From Lachnospiraceae bacterium (GTDB lineage Bacteria; Bacillota; Clostridia; Lachnospirales; Lachnospiraceae), in the NCBI GenBank assembly GCA_015057165.1, contig SVEY01000002.1, positions 147,218 to 211,217 of the forward strand: a stretch of DNA of 64,000 nt. Reading direction: 5' to 3'. Below the pieces are notes generated by a model. It was not told the DNA's origin. It made no database searches and worked only from the letters and a program-made list of their open reading frames with translations. Shown here piece after piece: positions 16,989 through 25,635 of the stretch (position 1 is the first letter of the stretch; every line of letters starts with the position of its first letter). Position numbers and translations under genes: made by a program.

Positions 16989-18515
16989 TTGAGAAGTAAT
17001 GGAGTGCTAATGCACATTTCATCATTACCATCCGAGTATGGAATAGGAACACTTGGTAGAGAAGCAAAAGACTTTGCTGATTATCTAAATAGAGCAAGAA
17101 TTGAGTACTGGCAGATTTTGCCTATAGGTCCCACAAGTTATGGTGATTCACCATATCAGTCTTTTTCATCATTTGCAGGGAATCCTTATTTTGTAGATCT
17201 TAATACTCTATGTGAAGAAGGATTATTGTCTTATGATGAATGTCGTAGTACCTATTGGGGTGATAGAGCTGATAGAGTAGATTATGCCAATATGTATGAG
17301 AAGAGATTTCCTATTTTGTGGAAAGCTTGTGATAACTTTAGGGAAGTTATTAATCCAGGAAGTGAGAGATATAAGAAAGAAGAAAAAGACGCATATGACA
17401 GGTTCTTGAGTGTTAACAAAGAATGGGTTAATGACTATGCACTTTTTATGGCACTTAAGGATGCTCATGGTGGCAAGGCTTGGTTTGAGTGGGAAGATGA
17501 TATTAAGAAAAGAAAACAAGATGCCATTAATGAAGCAAATAATAAATATGCTAAAGAAGTAGAAAATTATAAGATTGTACAATACTTCTTTGATACACAA
17601 TGGACAGAATTTAGAAAATACCTTAAGGAGAAAGAAGTAAAGCTTATTGGTGATGTGCCAATATATGTTGCTTATGATAGTGTTGAGGTCTGGAAAGAGC
17701 CAGAGCTATTTGCCCTTGATAGAAATCTTGAACAAAAAGAAGTAGCAGGATGTCCTCCTGATTATTTTAATGAAAATGGACAGCTTTGGGGTAATCCCAT
17801 TTATAATTGGAAGAAGATGGAGAGAGATAACTTCTCCTGGTGGATGAAAAGGTTAAGGCGTGTATTTGACATGCATGATGTAGTCAGAATCGATCATTTC
17901 AGAGGATTTTCTTCATATTATTCGATTGATGGTAAGGCAGAAAATGCACGTAATGGTAAATGGGTTAAGGGTCCTGGCATAAAGGTATTTGAGCAACTCA
18001 AGAAAGAACTTGGTAATCCTCAAATTATTGCAGAGGATTTGGGATTTCTTACAGAAGATGTGTTCAAGCTTCTAGATGAAACAGGATATCCTGGTATGAA
18101 GGTTCTTCAATTTGCATTTGATGCAGGGGATGGAAGTAACATTTACATGCCTCATAATTACAATAGAAATTCTGTTGTTTACACAGGAACACATGATAAT
18201 GAGACTACTCTGGGATGGCTTCAGAATACATCTGACTGGGTAAGGACTAATACATTTAGATACCTTAATGTTACTGATAGTGAAGGATGGGTCTGGGGGC
18301 TTATTAGAGCAGCTCACAGTTCCGTTGCTTATTTGAGTGTTATTCAGATGCAGGATTACCTTAGTTTAGGTAATGATTGCAGAATGAATACACCTTCAAC
18401 TATTGGAGGAAATTGGGAATGGAGAATTACTAGAGAAATGCTTTCTGATGGATTAAATGATAGAATCAAAGAAATGAATTATCGATTCGGAAGAGCAAGT
18501 TATGGAGAGAAATAA
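16989..18515 (+). CDS. malQ: 4-alpha-glucanotransferase (amylomaltase)
   Basis: MalQ transfers alpha-1,4-glucan segments between maltodextrins in the cytosol. The 508-residue GH77 protein has SSLPSEYGIGTLG at the N-terminus, the nucleophile aspartate in VVRIDHFRGF, the acid/base glutamate in IIAEDLGFL, and the transition-state aspartate in TGTHDNETT. The start is a TTG at 16989: AGGAGG lies at 16976-16981, and the resulting N-terminus (MRSNGVLMHISSLP) matches the family, whereas the first ATG (codon 8) would remove conserved residues. The lipid kinase begins two bases after the stop. Confidence 0.94.
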   Translation: MRSNGVLMHISSLPSEYGIGTLGREAKDFADYLNRARIEYWQILPIGPTSYGDSPYQSFSSFAGNPYFVDLNTLCEEGLLSYDECRSTYWGDRADRVDYANMYEKRFPILWKACDNFREVINPGSERYKKEEKDAYDRFLSVNKEWVNDYALFMALKDAHGGKAWFEWEDDIKKRKQDAINEANNKYAKEVENYKIVQYFFDTQWTEFRKYLKEKEVKLIGDVPIYVAYDSVEVWKEPELFALDRNLEQKEVAGCPPDYFNENGQLWGNPIYNWKKMERDNFSWWMKRLRRVFDMHDVVRIDHFRGFSSYYSIDGKAENARNGKWVKGPGIKVFEQLKKELGNPQIIAEDLGFLTEDVFKLLDETGYPGMKVLQFAFDAGDGSNIYMPHNYNRNSVVYTGTHDNETTLGWLQNTSDWVRTNTFRYLNVTDSEGWVWGLIRAAHSSVAYLSVIQMQDYLSLGNDCRMNTPSTIGGNWEWRITREMLSDGLNDRIKEMNYRFGRASYGEK

Positions 18516-18517
18516 TT

Positions 18518-19438
18518 ATGTATTATTTTATCGTAAATGCCACATCAAGAACTGGTAAGGCGCAGCAGATTTGGAAGGATGTAAAAGCTGAACTTGATAG
18601 TAAAGGAATTGAATATAAATTCTATATGACCGGTTCTCGTGGTCATGCTAAGAAGTTAGCTACTAAGATTTGTAAAGAAGATGGCGAGATTAAGCTTGTG
18701 GTAGTTGGAGGAGACGGAACTGCTAACGAAGTAATAAATGGAATACAGGATTTCGATAGAGTAAAGTTTGGCTATGTTCCAACAGGTTCTGGTAATGACC
18801 TTGGCAGAGGGTTGGGAATTAATAAGACTAAACCAGTTGACCAGCTTAATCACATTTTAAATAGTGATGAAACAATGAAGATGGATCTTGGTGAAGTTAT
18901 AACAGGTGATGGAGAGAGACGACTTTTTGCCATTAGTGCTGGAATAGGTGTTGATGCAAGTGTATGTAAGCAAGCACTAACTTCTAAGCTTAAGAAGTTC
19001 CTTAACAAATTTGGCGCTGGGTCTGCAACTTATTCCATTCTTACTGTTAAGACTTTGTTTACCATGCCGCTATGCGATGGAGTTGTTGAACTTGATGATG
19101 GAACAATTAAGAAGCCAAGTAATATAATATTCTGCGCGGCTATGAACCATCCTTGGGAGGGTGGTGGTGTCCCTATGGCACCTAATGCTAATGCTTTTGA
19201 TGGTAAGTTGTCTGTATGTTGTGTAAGCGATATTAAGAGAATAAAGTGCTTCGGTTCATTTGGACTACTACTTGCAGCTAAGCAAGATAGAATAAAGGGA
19301 TTTGATATATACGACTGTAAGAGCGTTAAGATCAATCTTGAAGATAATATGGTTGTCCATGCTGATGGAGAATATTGTGGCGAACCAAAAAGTGTTGAAT
19401 TTAGGTGTATTCCTGAAGCTATTTCTGTTATAATTTAA
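18518..19438 (+). CDS. Diacylglycerol kinase-family lipid kinase
   Basis: This 306-residue protein is a soluble DAGK-catalytic-domain (YegS/DgkB) lipid kinase. It has NATSRTGKA at the N-terminus, the nucleotide motif VVGGDGTANEVING, and PTGSGNDLGRGLG. The late HADGEYCGEP segment also matches the family. These enzymes phosphorylate diacylglycerol or related lipids to recycle phosphatidate. The gene is tightly packed between malQ and the diguanylate cyclase, suggesting one transcript of three unrelated functions. Confidence 0.9.
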   Translation: MYYFIVNATSRTGKAQQIWKDVKAELDSKGIEYKFYMTGSRGHAKKLATKICKEDGEIKLVVVGGDGTANEVINGIQDFDRVKFGYVPTGSGNDLGRGLGINKTKPVDQLNHILNSDETMKMDLGEVITGDGERRLFAISAGIGVDASVCKQALTSKLKKFLNKFGAGSATYSILTVKTLFTMPLCDGVVELDDGTIKKPSNIIFCAAMNHPWEGGGVPMAPNANAFDGKLSVCCVSDIKRIKCFGSFGLLLAAKQDRIKGFDIYDCKSVKINLEDNMVVHADGEYCGEPKSVEFRCIPEAISVII

Positions 19439-19464
19439 GGGAGAGTGTTGTTATTTAAGGGGTT

Positions 19465-20595
19465 ATGGAGAAAAATATGAATAAGAAACAGGAGAATGCT
19501 GAAAGAATAAGTTTTTTTGACATAGATAAGTTGTCTAAAAAATACATGAAAGATAATGAAGCAGAAGTTACAAGTAATAACCAGCGAATGCTTAAGACAA
19601 TTTCTGTTATTTATTTTGTTGTAATTATTTGCTATAACATTATTGTTCCTGTTTTTTTTAATGAGTGGGGAGTAAGCTATATATATCAGATTGCCTTAAT
19701 AGTACATATTGTTATTCTTGCACTTATTTTGCTTAGGTATCGCAAAGGGTTAAGAAGTAAAAGAGAAGTTCAAATTGTATGTGCAGCATTTCAGTTATAC
19801 GTAATGGCTTTTCTGGTTATTGTTAGCTTGGTACCTTTTGATAATGGGCAACCTGCAGTATACTTTGCACCTATTGCTATGGGATTTGCTGTAGTATTTA
19901 TCTATAGTTTTAAAACGGCTGTTGTGTTAGGAATTGTTGAATGCGCAAGCCTTATAATTACAACAATGATTTTCAAATCAGATGTTTTGTTTATTAATGG
20001 CTTTTCGACTATTCTATCATTAGTCATTGTTATATATGTTGTATATGTAGTATATGCTAATAGAGCTAGAGAAAGTAAGCACAGGAAGAAACTTCGCAAG
20101 ATGGGGCAGACTGATAAGCTTACGAATATATACAATCGTGCTGCAACTGAGATGATGTCACAAGAGTATATTCAAGAGAATAGGGATAAGAAATATGCTC
20201 TTATGATTATAGACATCGATGAATTTAAGTCAGTTAACGATACATATGGTCACCAGACCGGAGATAAAGTTATTCAAAGTGTTGCAAAGATTATTGAGGA
20301 AGCAGCAGGAACTCGTAATATAGCTGGCCGTATGGGTGGTGATGAATTTATGATCTTCATAAAAGGTTGGAATACCGAAGATGATATCAAAGAAATTGCT
20401 GCACAGATTCTAAGAAATGCTCAGAAAATAGAGATGCCTGATGAAAGAGTTAAAGTGTCATGTTCTATAGGTGTATGTGCACTAAAAGAAGATGAGTGGA
20501 TGGAATATGATGATATGTTCTCATGCGCTGATAAGGCACTTTATTATATTAAAGAAAATGGGAAGAATTGTTGTGCGTTTTATTCAAAAGAGTAG
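19465..20595 (+). CDS. Membrane diguanylate cyclase (GGDEF)
   Basis: The protein (376 residues) makes the second messenger cyclic di-GMP from two GTP. About six transmembrane helices (residues 48-195) form the sensor part, followed by a short linker and a GGDEF domain with an intact active-site GGDEF near residues 291-295. The segment upstream reads GTRNIAGRM, so there is no RxxD inhibitory site at the usual five-residue spacing, and product feedback is probably absent. The ATG at 19465 follows AAGGGG; another in-frame ATG at 19477 is possible. A strong terminator follows. Confidence 0.92.
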   Translation: MEKNMNKKQENAERISFFDIDKLSKKYMKDNEAEVTSNNQRMLKTISVIYFVVIICYNIIVPVFFNEWGVSYIYQIALIVHIVILALILLRYRKGLRSKREVQIVCAAFQLYVMAFLVIVSLVPFDNGQPAVYFAPIAMGFAVVFIYSFKTAVVLGIVECASLIITTMIFKSDVLFINGFSTILSLVIVIYVVYVVYANRARESKHRKKLRKMGQTDKLTNIYNRAATEMMSQEYIQENRDKKYALMIIDIDEFKSVNDTYGHQTGDKVIQSVAKIIEEAAGTRNIAGRMGGDEFMIFIKGWNTEDDIKEIAAQILRNAQKIEMPDERVKVSCSIGVCALKEDEWMEYDDMFSCADKALYYIKENGKNCCAFYSKE

Positions 20596-20609
20596 AATTC
20601 ATTAATAAA

Positions 20610-20665
20610 AGCCTCAGTTGTAGATGCTACCTAATTAGGTAGGTGTCTGCTGCTGAGGCTTTTTC
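20610..20665 (+). terminator. Branched rho-independent terminator
   Basis: AGCCTCAG (20610-20617) pairs with CTGAGGCT (20653-20660), enclosing an inner palindrome (ACCTAATTAGGT), followed by five T. It ends the malQ-lipid kinase-cyclase transcript. Confidence 0.88.
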
Positions 20666-20678
20666 AAAAAACAACAAC

Positions 20679-20763
20679 TGCGGAAGATGGGACTTGAACC
20701 CACACGAGCTTAGCGCTCACAAGATCCTTAGTCTTGCTCGTCTGCCAGTTCCGACACTTCCGC
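20679..20763 (-). tRNA. tRNA-Leu (anticodon AAG)
   Basis: The reverse complement is a class II tRNA of 85 nt. It has a 5' GCGGAAG acceptor strand, D-arm GTCGGAACTGGCAGAC, anticodon stem CAAGA/TCTTG around the loop CTAAGGA (anticodon AAG, codon CUU), a variable arm AGCGCT-rich hairpin, T-arm GGGTTCAAGTCCC and discriminator A. The A at position 34 is uncommon in bacterial tRNA-Leu. The rest of the 20596-20949 gap holds the terminator above and, near 20891, a TATAAT-like -10 box for the next gene. Confidence 0.93.
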
Positions 20764-20949
20764 ATATTTTGCCAACGATGATATATTATCAAAGTAGAAT
20801 GATAATGTCAAATGTTTTGTGTTAATGTAGAAGAAAAAAATAATGTTTCCTGTAATTATTATTTTTTGGTAAAATATATTAGAATAGTGTTATAATATAT
20901 CTCAGTGATAATAAAATGAAAAGAATAATTAATTAAGGGGGCTAGATAT

Positions 20950-21648
20950 ATGAAGAATTTGTTTAAAGCTATTATGGCAGTGGCAGCAGCAGGTGCAGCT
21001 GTGGTTGCAGGTAAATTGTGCTATGACTTTTTTGTAAAAAAGAATGGTGAAATGAATGACGATTTCTTTGATGATTTAGAGGATGATTTCTCAGAGGTTA
21101 TTTTTGAGGATGAATTCTTCAGTTTTGATACTGAACCAGAGAAAGAGACGGAAACTAAATCAGAGTCAGTTAAGGTTGTTAAGGTTAATCCTGCAAAACC
21201 AGCATCAGATACAGAAGCTGAAGCAAAGAAAGAAGAACCTAAGAAGGAAACAAAGAAGGAAGAACCTAAGAAAGCAGCTCCTAAGGCAACAGTTAAAAAG
21301 CCTGTAGCCAAGAAGACTAATGCTAAAAAAGCTCAGTCACTTACATGTCAGGATGTAATTGATTGTACATCTAATGTACTTGGAGTATCTGCAGAGGATA
21401 TTCTTTCTAAGTCAAGAAAAGCTGATGTTGCAAATGCCAGACGTGTTGCAATATATGTATGCTCAACTGAACTTAAGGTTACAAATGCTACTATTTGTGA
21501 AGAATTTGGTGGCATAGGTGCTACATCTGTTACTAATGCTAAGAAGAACATTAGTGATAAGATTAAAGAAGATCCGGACACTAAAGCAGATATTGAAGAT
21601 ATAGTTGATGAATTAAAGAGATTAGAAGAGTCGTTTAATAAGAAATAA
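20950..21648 (+). CDS. Membrane-anchored protein with DnaA domain IV-like C-terminus
   Basis: This 232-residue protein has an Ala-rich N-terminal membrane segment (residues 5-28), then a strongly acidic stretch (Asp/Glu/Phe, 36-62), a Lys/Glu/Pro/Ala-rich linker (66-128), and a folded C-terminal domain (about 131-225). That domain reads like the DNA-binding domain IV of the replication initiator DnaA: VIDCTSNVLGVSAEDILSKS, then ARRVAIYVCSTEL, then EEFGGIGATSVTNAKK. The DnaA signature GGRDHTTV is here GGIGATSV, so the base-contacting Arg/His are lost and DNA binding is uncertain. There is no AAA domain. An AAGGGGG site precedes the ATG. The next gene starts one base after the stop. Confidence 0.8.
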   Translation: MKNLFKAIMAVAAAGAAVVAGKLCYDFFVKKNGEMNDDFFDDLEDDFSEVIFEDEFFSFDTEPEKETETKSESVKVVKVNPAKPASDTEAEAKKEEPKKETKKEEPKKAAPKATVKKPVAKKTNAKKAQSLTCQDVIDCTSNVLGVSAEDILSKSRKADVANARRVAIYVCSTELKVTNATICEEFGGIGATSVTNAKKNISDKIKEDPDTKADIEDIVDELKRLEESFNKK

Positions 21649-21649
21649 T

Positions 21650-22369
21650 ATGTTAATAGAAAGTTATGCATTAAAGAATATTCTTACAACGGTACTAATA
21701 ACGGGAACGATTACCTTGGTAATCGTTCTTCTTTTGATGCTTGTTAGAAAAAAAATTAACATAGGAGATGAGCTCTTTAGAAAACTAATGCATTTTACGG
21801 CAATATTAATTACACCCCTTTGTCTTTATTTTGCAATAGATTTCTATATTGCTATGCTTTGCTTATTTATATTTGCAATAGGTGGAGCTATAGGTCTAAG
21901 ACTAATTGAAAAGGTTAAATCCTATTCCAGCTTCTTTGTTGAAAGAGAAAAGCATGAGATAAGAAAAAGTTTTGTGTCATATTGTAATATACAGGCTTGT
22001 CTAATTCTTGTATGTGGAGTGTACGGAGATATTGGTATTATATACATTGAATTAATGGTATGGGCTCTTGGTGATACAGTTGCTGCTTTGTGTGGCAAAA
22101 AATGGGGCAAAAGACATTTTAAATGTGCATTTACTGATAGAAACAAGACTTATGTTGGAAGTGTCTCTATGTTAATTGTCGTATTTATTATTTCTTTTAT
22201 TGCACTATTAATAATGTATGATTATTCTGCTTTAAGAGTAATATGCCAGTCAGGAATAATTGCAGTTGTGGCAACTATGGCAGAACTTCTATCAAAAAAG
22301 GGCAGAGATACAATAACTATTCCTGTTATTGTATCCCTTGTATGCTTGATTTTTGATATGCTATTCTAG
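21650..22369 (+). CDS. Dolichol/phytol kinase-like CTP-dependent membrane kinase
   Basis: This 239-residue polytopic protein with about seven helices resembles the SEC59/DGK1/VTE5 family of CTP-dependent polyprenol, phytol or diacylglycerol kinases. It has FRKLMHFTAI near the N-terminus and the CTP-binding signature WALGDTVAALCGKKWG followed by DRNKTYVGSVSM. Likely role: phosphorylating an isoprenoid or lipid alcohol at the membrane. It is translationally coupled to the DnaA-IV-like gene (stop TAA, one base, ATG). Because this genome also has an STT3, a role in recycling a polyprenol carrier is conceivable, but diacylglycerol or phytol are equally possible substrates. Confidence 0.8.
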   Translation: MLIESYALKNILTTVLITGTITLVIVLLLMLVRKKINIGDELFRKLMHFTAILITPLCLYFAIDFYIAMLCLFIFAIGGAIGLRLIEKVKSYSSFFVEREKHEIRKSFVSYCNIQACLILVCGVYGDIGIIYIELMVWALGDTVAALCGKKWGKRHFKCAFTDRNKTYVGSVSMLIVVFIISFIALLIMYDYSALRVICQSGIIAVVATMAELLSKKGRDTITIPVIVSLVCLIFDMLF

Positions 22370-22505
22370 GTTCTTTCTTTAATTAATAGAATACACAATC
22401 TGTGTAATAATTCTCCAGTTATATATTATTCACAAAAACTACATATTTTTTTTGTCTATATAGTCTTATTGTAACCCACGTAAACTGATGTTAAAATGGA
22501 AGAAA

Positions 22506-22532
22506 CTGAGGAAACGAAAATCGTTTCCTTAG
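22506..22532. promoter_or_regulatory. Inverted repeat upstream of the tetR gene, candidate operator
   Basis: CTGAGGAAACGA (22506-22517), AAA, then TCGTTTCCTTAG (22521-22532): a 12-bp dyad with one G-U-type mismatch, 37 bases before the TetR start. No T-run follows directly, so a repressor site is more likely than a terminator. An autoregulatory TetR site would explain it; this is inference. Confidence 0.5.
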
Positions 22533-22569
22533 AAATTATTCTTCTGGAAATTTGGGGAGGTAACAAATT

Positions 22570-23136
22570 ATGTCAGAAAATAAGGCTAGGATTTTGGAAG
22601 GAGCCTTAAATGTTTATAAAACTAAAGGTGTAAAGTTTACAATGGACGACTTGGCAGCAGAACTTGGAATGAGTAAGAAGACGATTTATACTGTATTTCC
22701 TGATAAAGGTACTTTGCTTTATGAAGTTGTTGATTATACATTTGATTCTATAAAAGAGACACAGGATAGTGTATTAAATGATCCAAATTTATCATTGGTT
22801 GATAAGCTAAAAACTATTCTTGGTGTGCTGCCTGATGCTTATGTTGGCGTTGATTTTACACAATTATATGTTCTTAAGGGCAAATATCCTAAAGCATATA
22901 TGAGATTACAGGAACGTCTTGAGAGTGGCTGGGAACAGACACTGGCATTAATGGACGAGGGCGTTAAGCAAGGTGTATTAAGAGATTGCAATCGCGTAGT
23001 ATTCCAGATTGCTCATGAAGCTGCCCTTGAAAGATTTCTTATGGGAGACGAATTACAGAAGAACAAGATTTCCTATGAGGATGCATTGAAAGAATTAGTT
23101 AATATACTAACTGATGGAATTATTATTAGAGGTTAG
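22570..23136 (+). CDS. TetR-family transcriptional regulator
   Basis: This 188-residue protein has an N-terminal helix-turn-helix typical of TetR repressors (FTMDDLAAELGMSKKTIYTVF, cited in part as MDDLAAELGMSKKTIY) followed by a helical ligand-binding domain of unknown specificity. GGGGAGG lies 8 bases before the ATG. It is the first gene of a locus with a GH2 glycosidase 10 bases downstream, then a glycosyltransferase and a sugar symporter, so a sugar-related or envelope-related inducer is plausible. A dyad just upstream is a candidate binding site. Confidence 0.9.
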   Translation: MSENKARILEGALNVYKTKGVKFTMDDLAAELGMSKKTIYTVFPDKGTLLYEVVDYTFDSIKETQDSVLNDPNLSLVDKLKTILGVLPDAYVGVDFTQLYVLKGKYPKAYMRLQERLESGWEQTLALMDEGVKQGVLRDCNRVVFQIAHEAALERFLMGDELQKNKISYEDALKELVNILTDGIIIRG

Positions 23137-23146
23137 GGGTGATAAT

Positions 23147-25585
23147 ATGAGTAGAATATATTTGGATAAAAAATGGCTTTTTTCTGAAACATTTAAAGAG
23201 GAATACATAGCATCTGCAATAACAGATGGAGAAGTGGTAAATGTTCCTCATACAGTGAAAGAAACTTCTTTTAATTATTTTGATGAGCATGACTATCAAA
23301 TGATTAGCTGTTATCAGAAGAATATTAAGTATGACAGGGCATGGGCAGGAAAGGATCTGTATCTTGTCTTTGAAGCTGTTGGTCATCAGGCTGACGTATA
23401 TATTAATGGTGAGCACAAGAAGTGCCACAAGAATGGTTATAACGCATTTTCAATAGATGTAACTAATCTCTTATCAGAAGGAGATAACCTTGTTACTGTA
23501 AAATGTAATTCAAACGAGAATATCAATCAACCACCTTTTGGATATGTTATTGATTACATGACTTATGGTGGAATTTACAGAGACGTGTATCTGGAGGTAA
23601 AGGAGCCTGTTCATATTATAAGTTGCTTCTATCAACCATCTCCACTTGCACCTAATACTAATAAGAAGAGTAGAAAAGAGATAGAGAGGCTAACTGTTGC
23701 TGGAACTCTTAAGACAGAATATAAGGTGTCAGAAGAAGCAAAGGACGCAATTAAGAAGAATGAAGTTGTGGTAAGACAGTATCTGAATGATAAGCCTATA
23801 TTAGAACTTCCTCTTGATTCACAACTAGAGACTACAGTTCCTCTATCTGAAGTGAAATTATGGGATGTTGAGAGCCCTACATTGTACACTGTTAAGACAG
23901 AACTTGTATATAATGGAAATGTTGTTGATACTAATGAAGAGACAATTGGATTTAGAGAAATTGCATTTAAATCAGAAGGATTCTTCCTTAATGGAAGAAG
24001 GCTTATTATAAGAGGACTTAATCGTCATCAGAGTTATCCTTATGTTGGATATGCGATGCCTGAATCTATGCAGAGAGAAGATGCGAAGATTCTAAAGAAT
24101 GAACTAGGTGTTAATACTGTAAGAACTTCTCATTATTCACAATCTAAGTATTTTATGGACGAGTGCGATAAGTTAGGACTTCTTGTTGTAACAGAATTTC
24201 CAGGATGGCAACATATTGGCGATGCAGATTGGAAGCATATCGCATGCAAAAATGTTAAAGAGATGATTAAAGAATTCAGAAATCATCCATCAATTATCCT
24301 TTGGGGTGTTCGTATTAACGAATCTCAGGATGATGAGGAATTCTATAAGAGGACGAATAAAATAGCACATCACTATGACCCTACACGTCCTACTGGCGGT
24401 ACAAAAGCTGGTGAGAAGATGCAGACATTCGAAGATGTATATGCATATAATGATTTCATTCATAGTGGTGCTAATGTGGGATGTCATAAGAAGAAGGATG
24501 TTGTTCCAAAGGATAAGCCAGATATGCCTTATCTTGTGACTGAATATAATGGACATATGTTCCCAACTAAGAATTTCGATACTGAAGAGCATAGAAGAGA
24601 TCATATGCTTCGCCATGCAAGAGTAATGAATGATACATACGGAGAACCAGGTCTTGCAGGTTCAATTGGATGGTGTATGTTCGATTATAATACGCATAAA
24701 GATTTCGGTTCAGGTGATAGAATTTGTTATCATGGCGTATGCGATATGTTCAGAAATCTTAAGATGGCAGCTTCAGTATATGCATCTGAATCAGATGATA
24801 TTGATGTTCTAGAACTTGCTTCAACAATGGATGTAGGAGAGCATCCTGCATGTAATAGAGGTAGAACATATATCTTAAGCAATATGGATTCTGTTAAGAT
24901 GTATAAGAATGATAAATTGCTAAAAGAATATAAATCAAGTGATTCAGAGTATACTAATCTTAAGCATGGTCCAATTCTTATGGATGCCTTCGTAGTATTA
25001 GAGGATATTATTAAAGGCGAAGGATATTCTAAGGAACAGGCATTAGCGGTTATGAAAGTCCTTGACTATGCTGCATTAAATGGATGGGATGATTTAATCA
25101 ATTTCAAATTCGCCAAACTTGCAGCGCCTCTTGTACTCAAATATCATATGGATCCGGGATATGCAATTCCTTTATTCCAGAGATATGTTGGCGACTGGGG
25201 TGGAGAATCTGCTGAATACAAGCTTGAAGGTTACAAGAACGGAAAGCTTGTTAAGACACAGATTGTTGGAACTGTTAAAGAAGTTGGCTTAGAAACTAAG
25301 GTATCTAGTAACTTACTAGTCGAAGATATTACTTATGATGTTGCAGAAGTAAGAATTAAAGCTGTAGATCAATATGGTAATCTTGTACCTTTCTTCCAGG
25401 AATCAGTAGTTGCACTTGTGGAAGGACCAATTGAATTAATAGGACCAGAGATAATTCCACTTCGTGGAGGAATGTGCGGTCTCTATGTTAAGACTAAGGG
25501 TGAAGGTGGCAAAGCTAAGGTTACACTTAAGGCTAATAATGTAAATAAGCCTGTCACAATTGATTTTGAAGTTGTTAAGAAATAA
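23147..25585 (+). CDS. Glycoside hydrolase family 2 (beta-galactosidase/glucuronidase type)
   Basis: This 812-residue protein is a retaining GH2 enzyme. It has a jelly-roll N-terminal domain (DVYINGEHKKCHKNGYNAF), an Ig-like domain, and a TIM barrel starting near residue 290 (LNGRRLIIRGLNRHQ). The acid/base glutamate is in WGVRINESQ (about Glu390) and the nucleophile in VTEYNGHM (about Glu466). C-terminal Ig-like domains follow. No signal peptide is seen, so it acts in the cytosol, fitting uptake of an oligosaccharide by the GPH symporter downstream. The ATG at 23147 has an AGGGGTG site; an upstream in-frame start at 23114 would overlap tetR and is not preferred. The exact sugar specificity is not readable. 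Confidence 0.92.
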   Translation: MSRIYLDKKWLFSETFKEEYIASAITDGEVVNVPHTVKETSFNYFDEHDYQMISCYQKNIKYDRAWAGKDLYLVFEAVGHQADVYINGEHKKCHKNGYNAFSIDVTNLLSEGDNLVTVKCNSNENINQPPFGYVIDYMTYGGIYRDVYLEVKEPVHIISCFYQPSPLAPNTNKKSRKEIERLTVAGTLKTEYKVSEEAKDAIKKNEVVVRQYLNDKPILELPLDSQLETTVPLSEVKLWDVESPTLYTVKTELVYNGNVVDTNEETIGFREIAFKSEGFFLNGRRLIIRGLNRHQSYPYVGYAMPESMQREDAKILKNELGVNTVRTSHYSQSKYFMDECDKLGLLVVTEFPGWQHIGDADWKHIACKNVKEMIKEFRNHPSIILWGVRINESQDDEEFYKRTNKIAHHYDPTRPTGGTKAGEKMQTFEDVYAYNDFIHSGANVGCHKKKDVVPKDKPDMPYLVTEYNGHMFPTKNFDTEEHRRDHMLRHARVMNDTYGEPGLAGSIGWCMFDYNTHKDFGSGDRICYHGVCDMFRNLKMAASVYASESDDIDVLELASTMDVGEHPACNRGRTYILSNMDSVKMYKNDKLLKEYKSSDSEYTNLKHGPILMDAFVVLEDIIKGEGYSKEQALAVMKVLDYAALNGWDDLINFKFAKLAAPLVLKYHMDPGYAIPLFQRYVGDWGGESAEYKLEGYKNGKLVKTQIVGTVKEVGLETKVSSNLLVEDITYDVAEVRIKAVDQYGNLVPFFQESVVALVEGPIELIGPEIIPLRGGMCGLYVKTKGEGGKAKVTLKANNVNKPVTIDFEVVKK

Positions 25586-25635
25586 GGTTATAAGATAGAA
25601 CGTATCTTTAACATATATTTATCTAGTAAAGGGGA

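Noticed and set aside
20643..20825. 60-codon frame over the second tRNA
   Set aside because: It overlaps the terminator and the tRNA-Leu gene and is not a protein gene.
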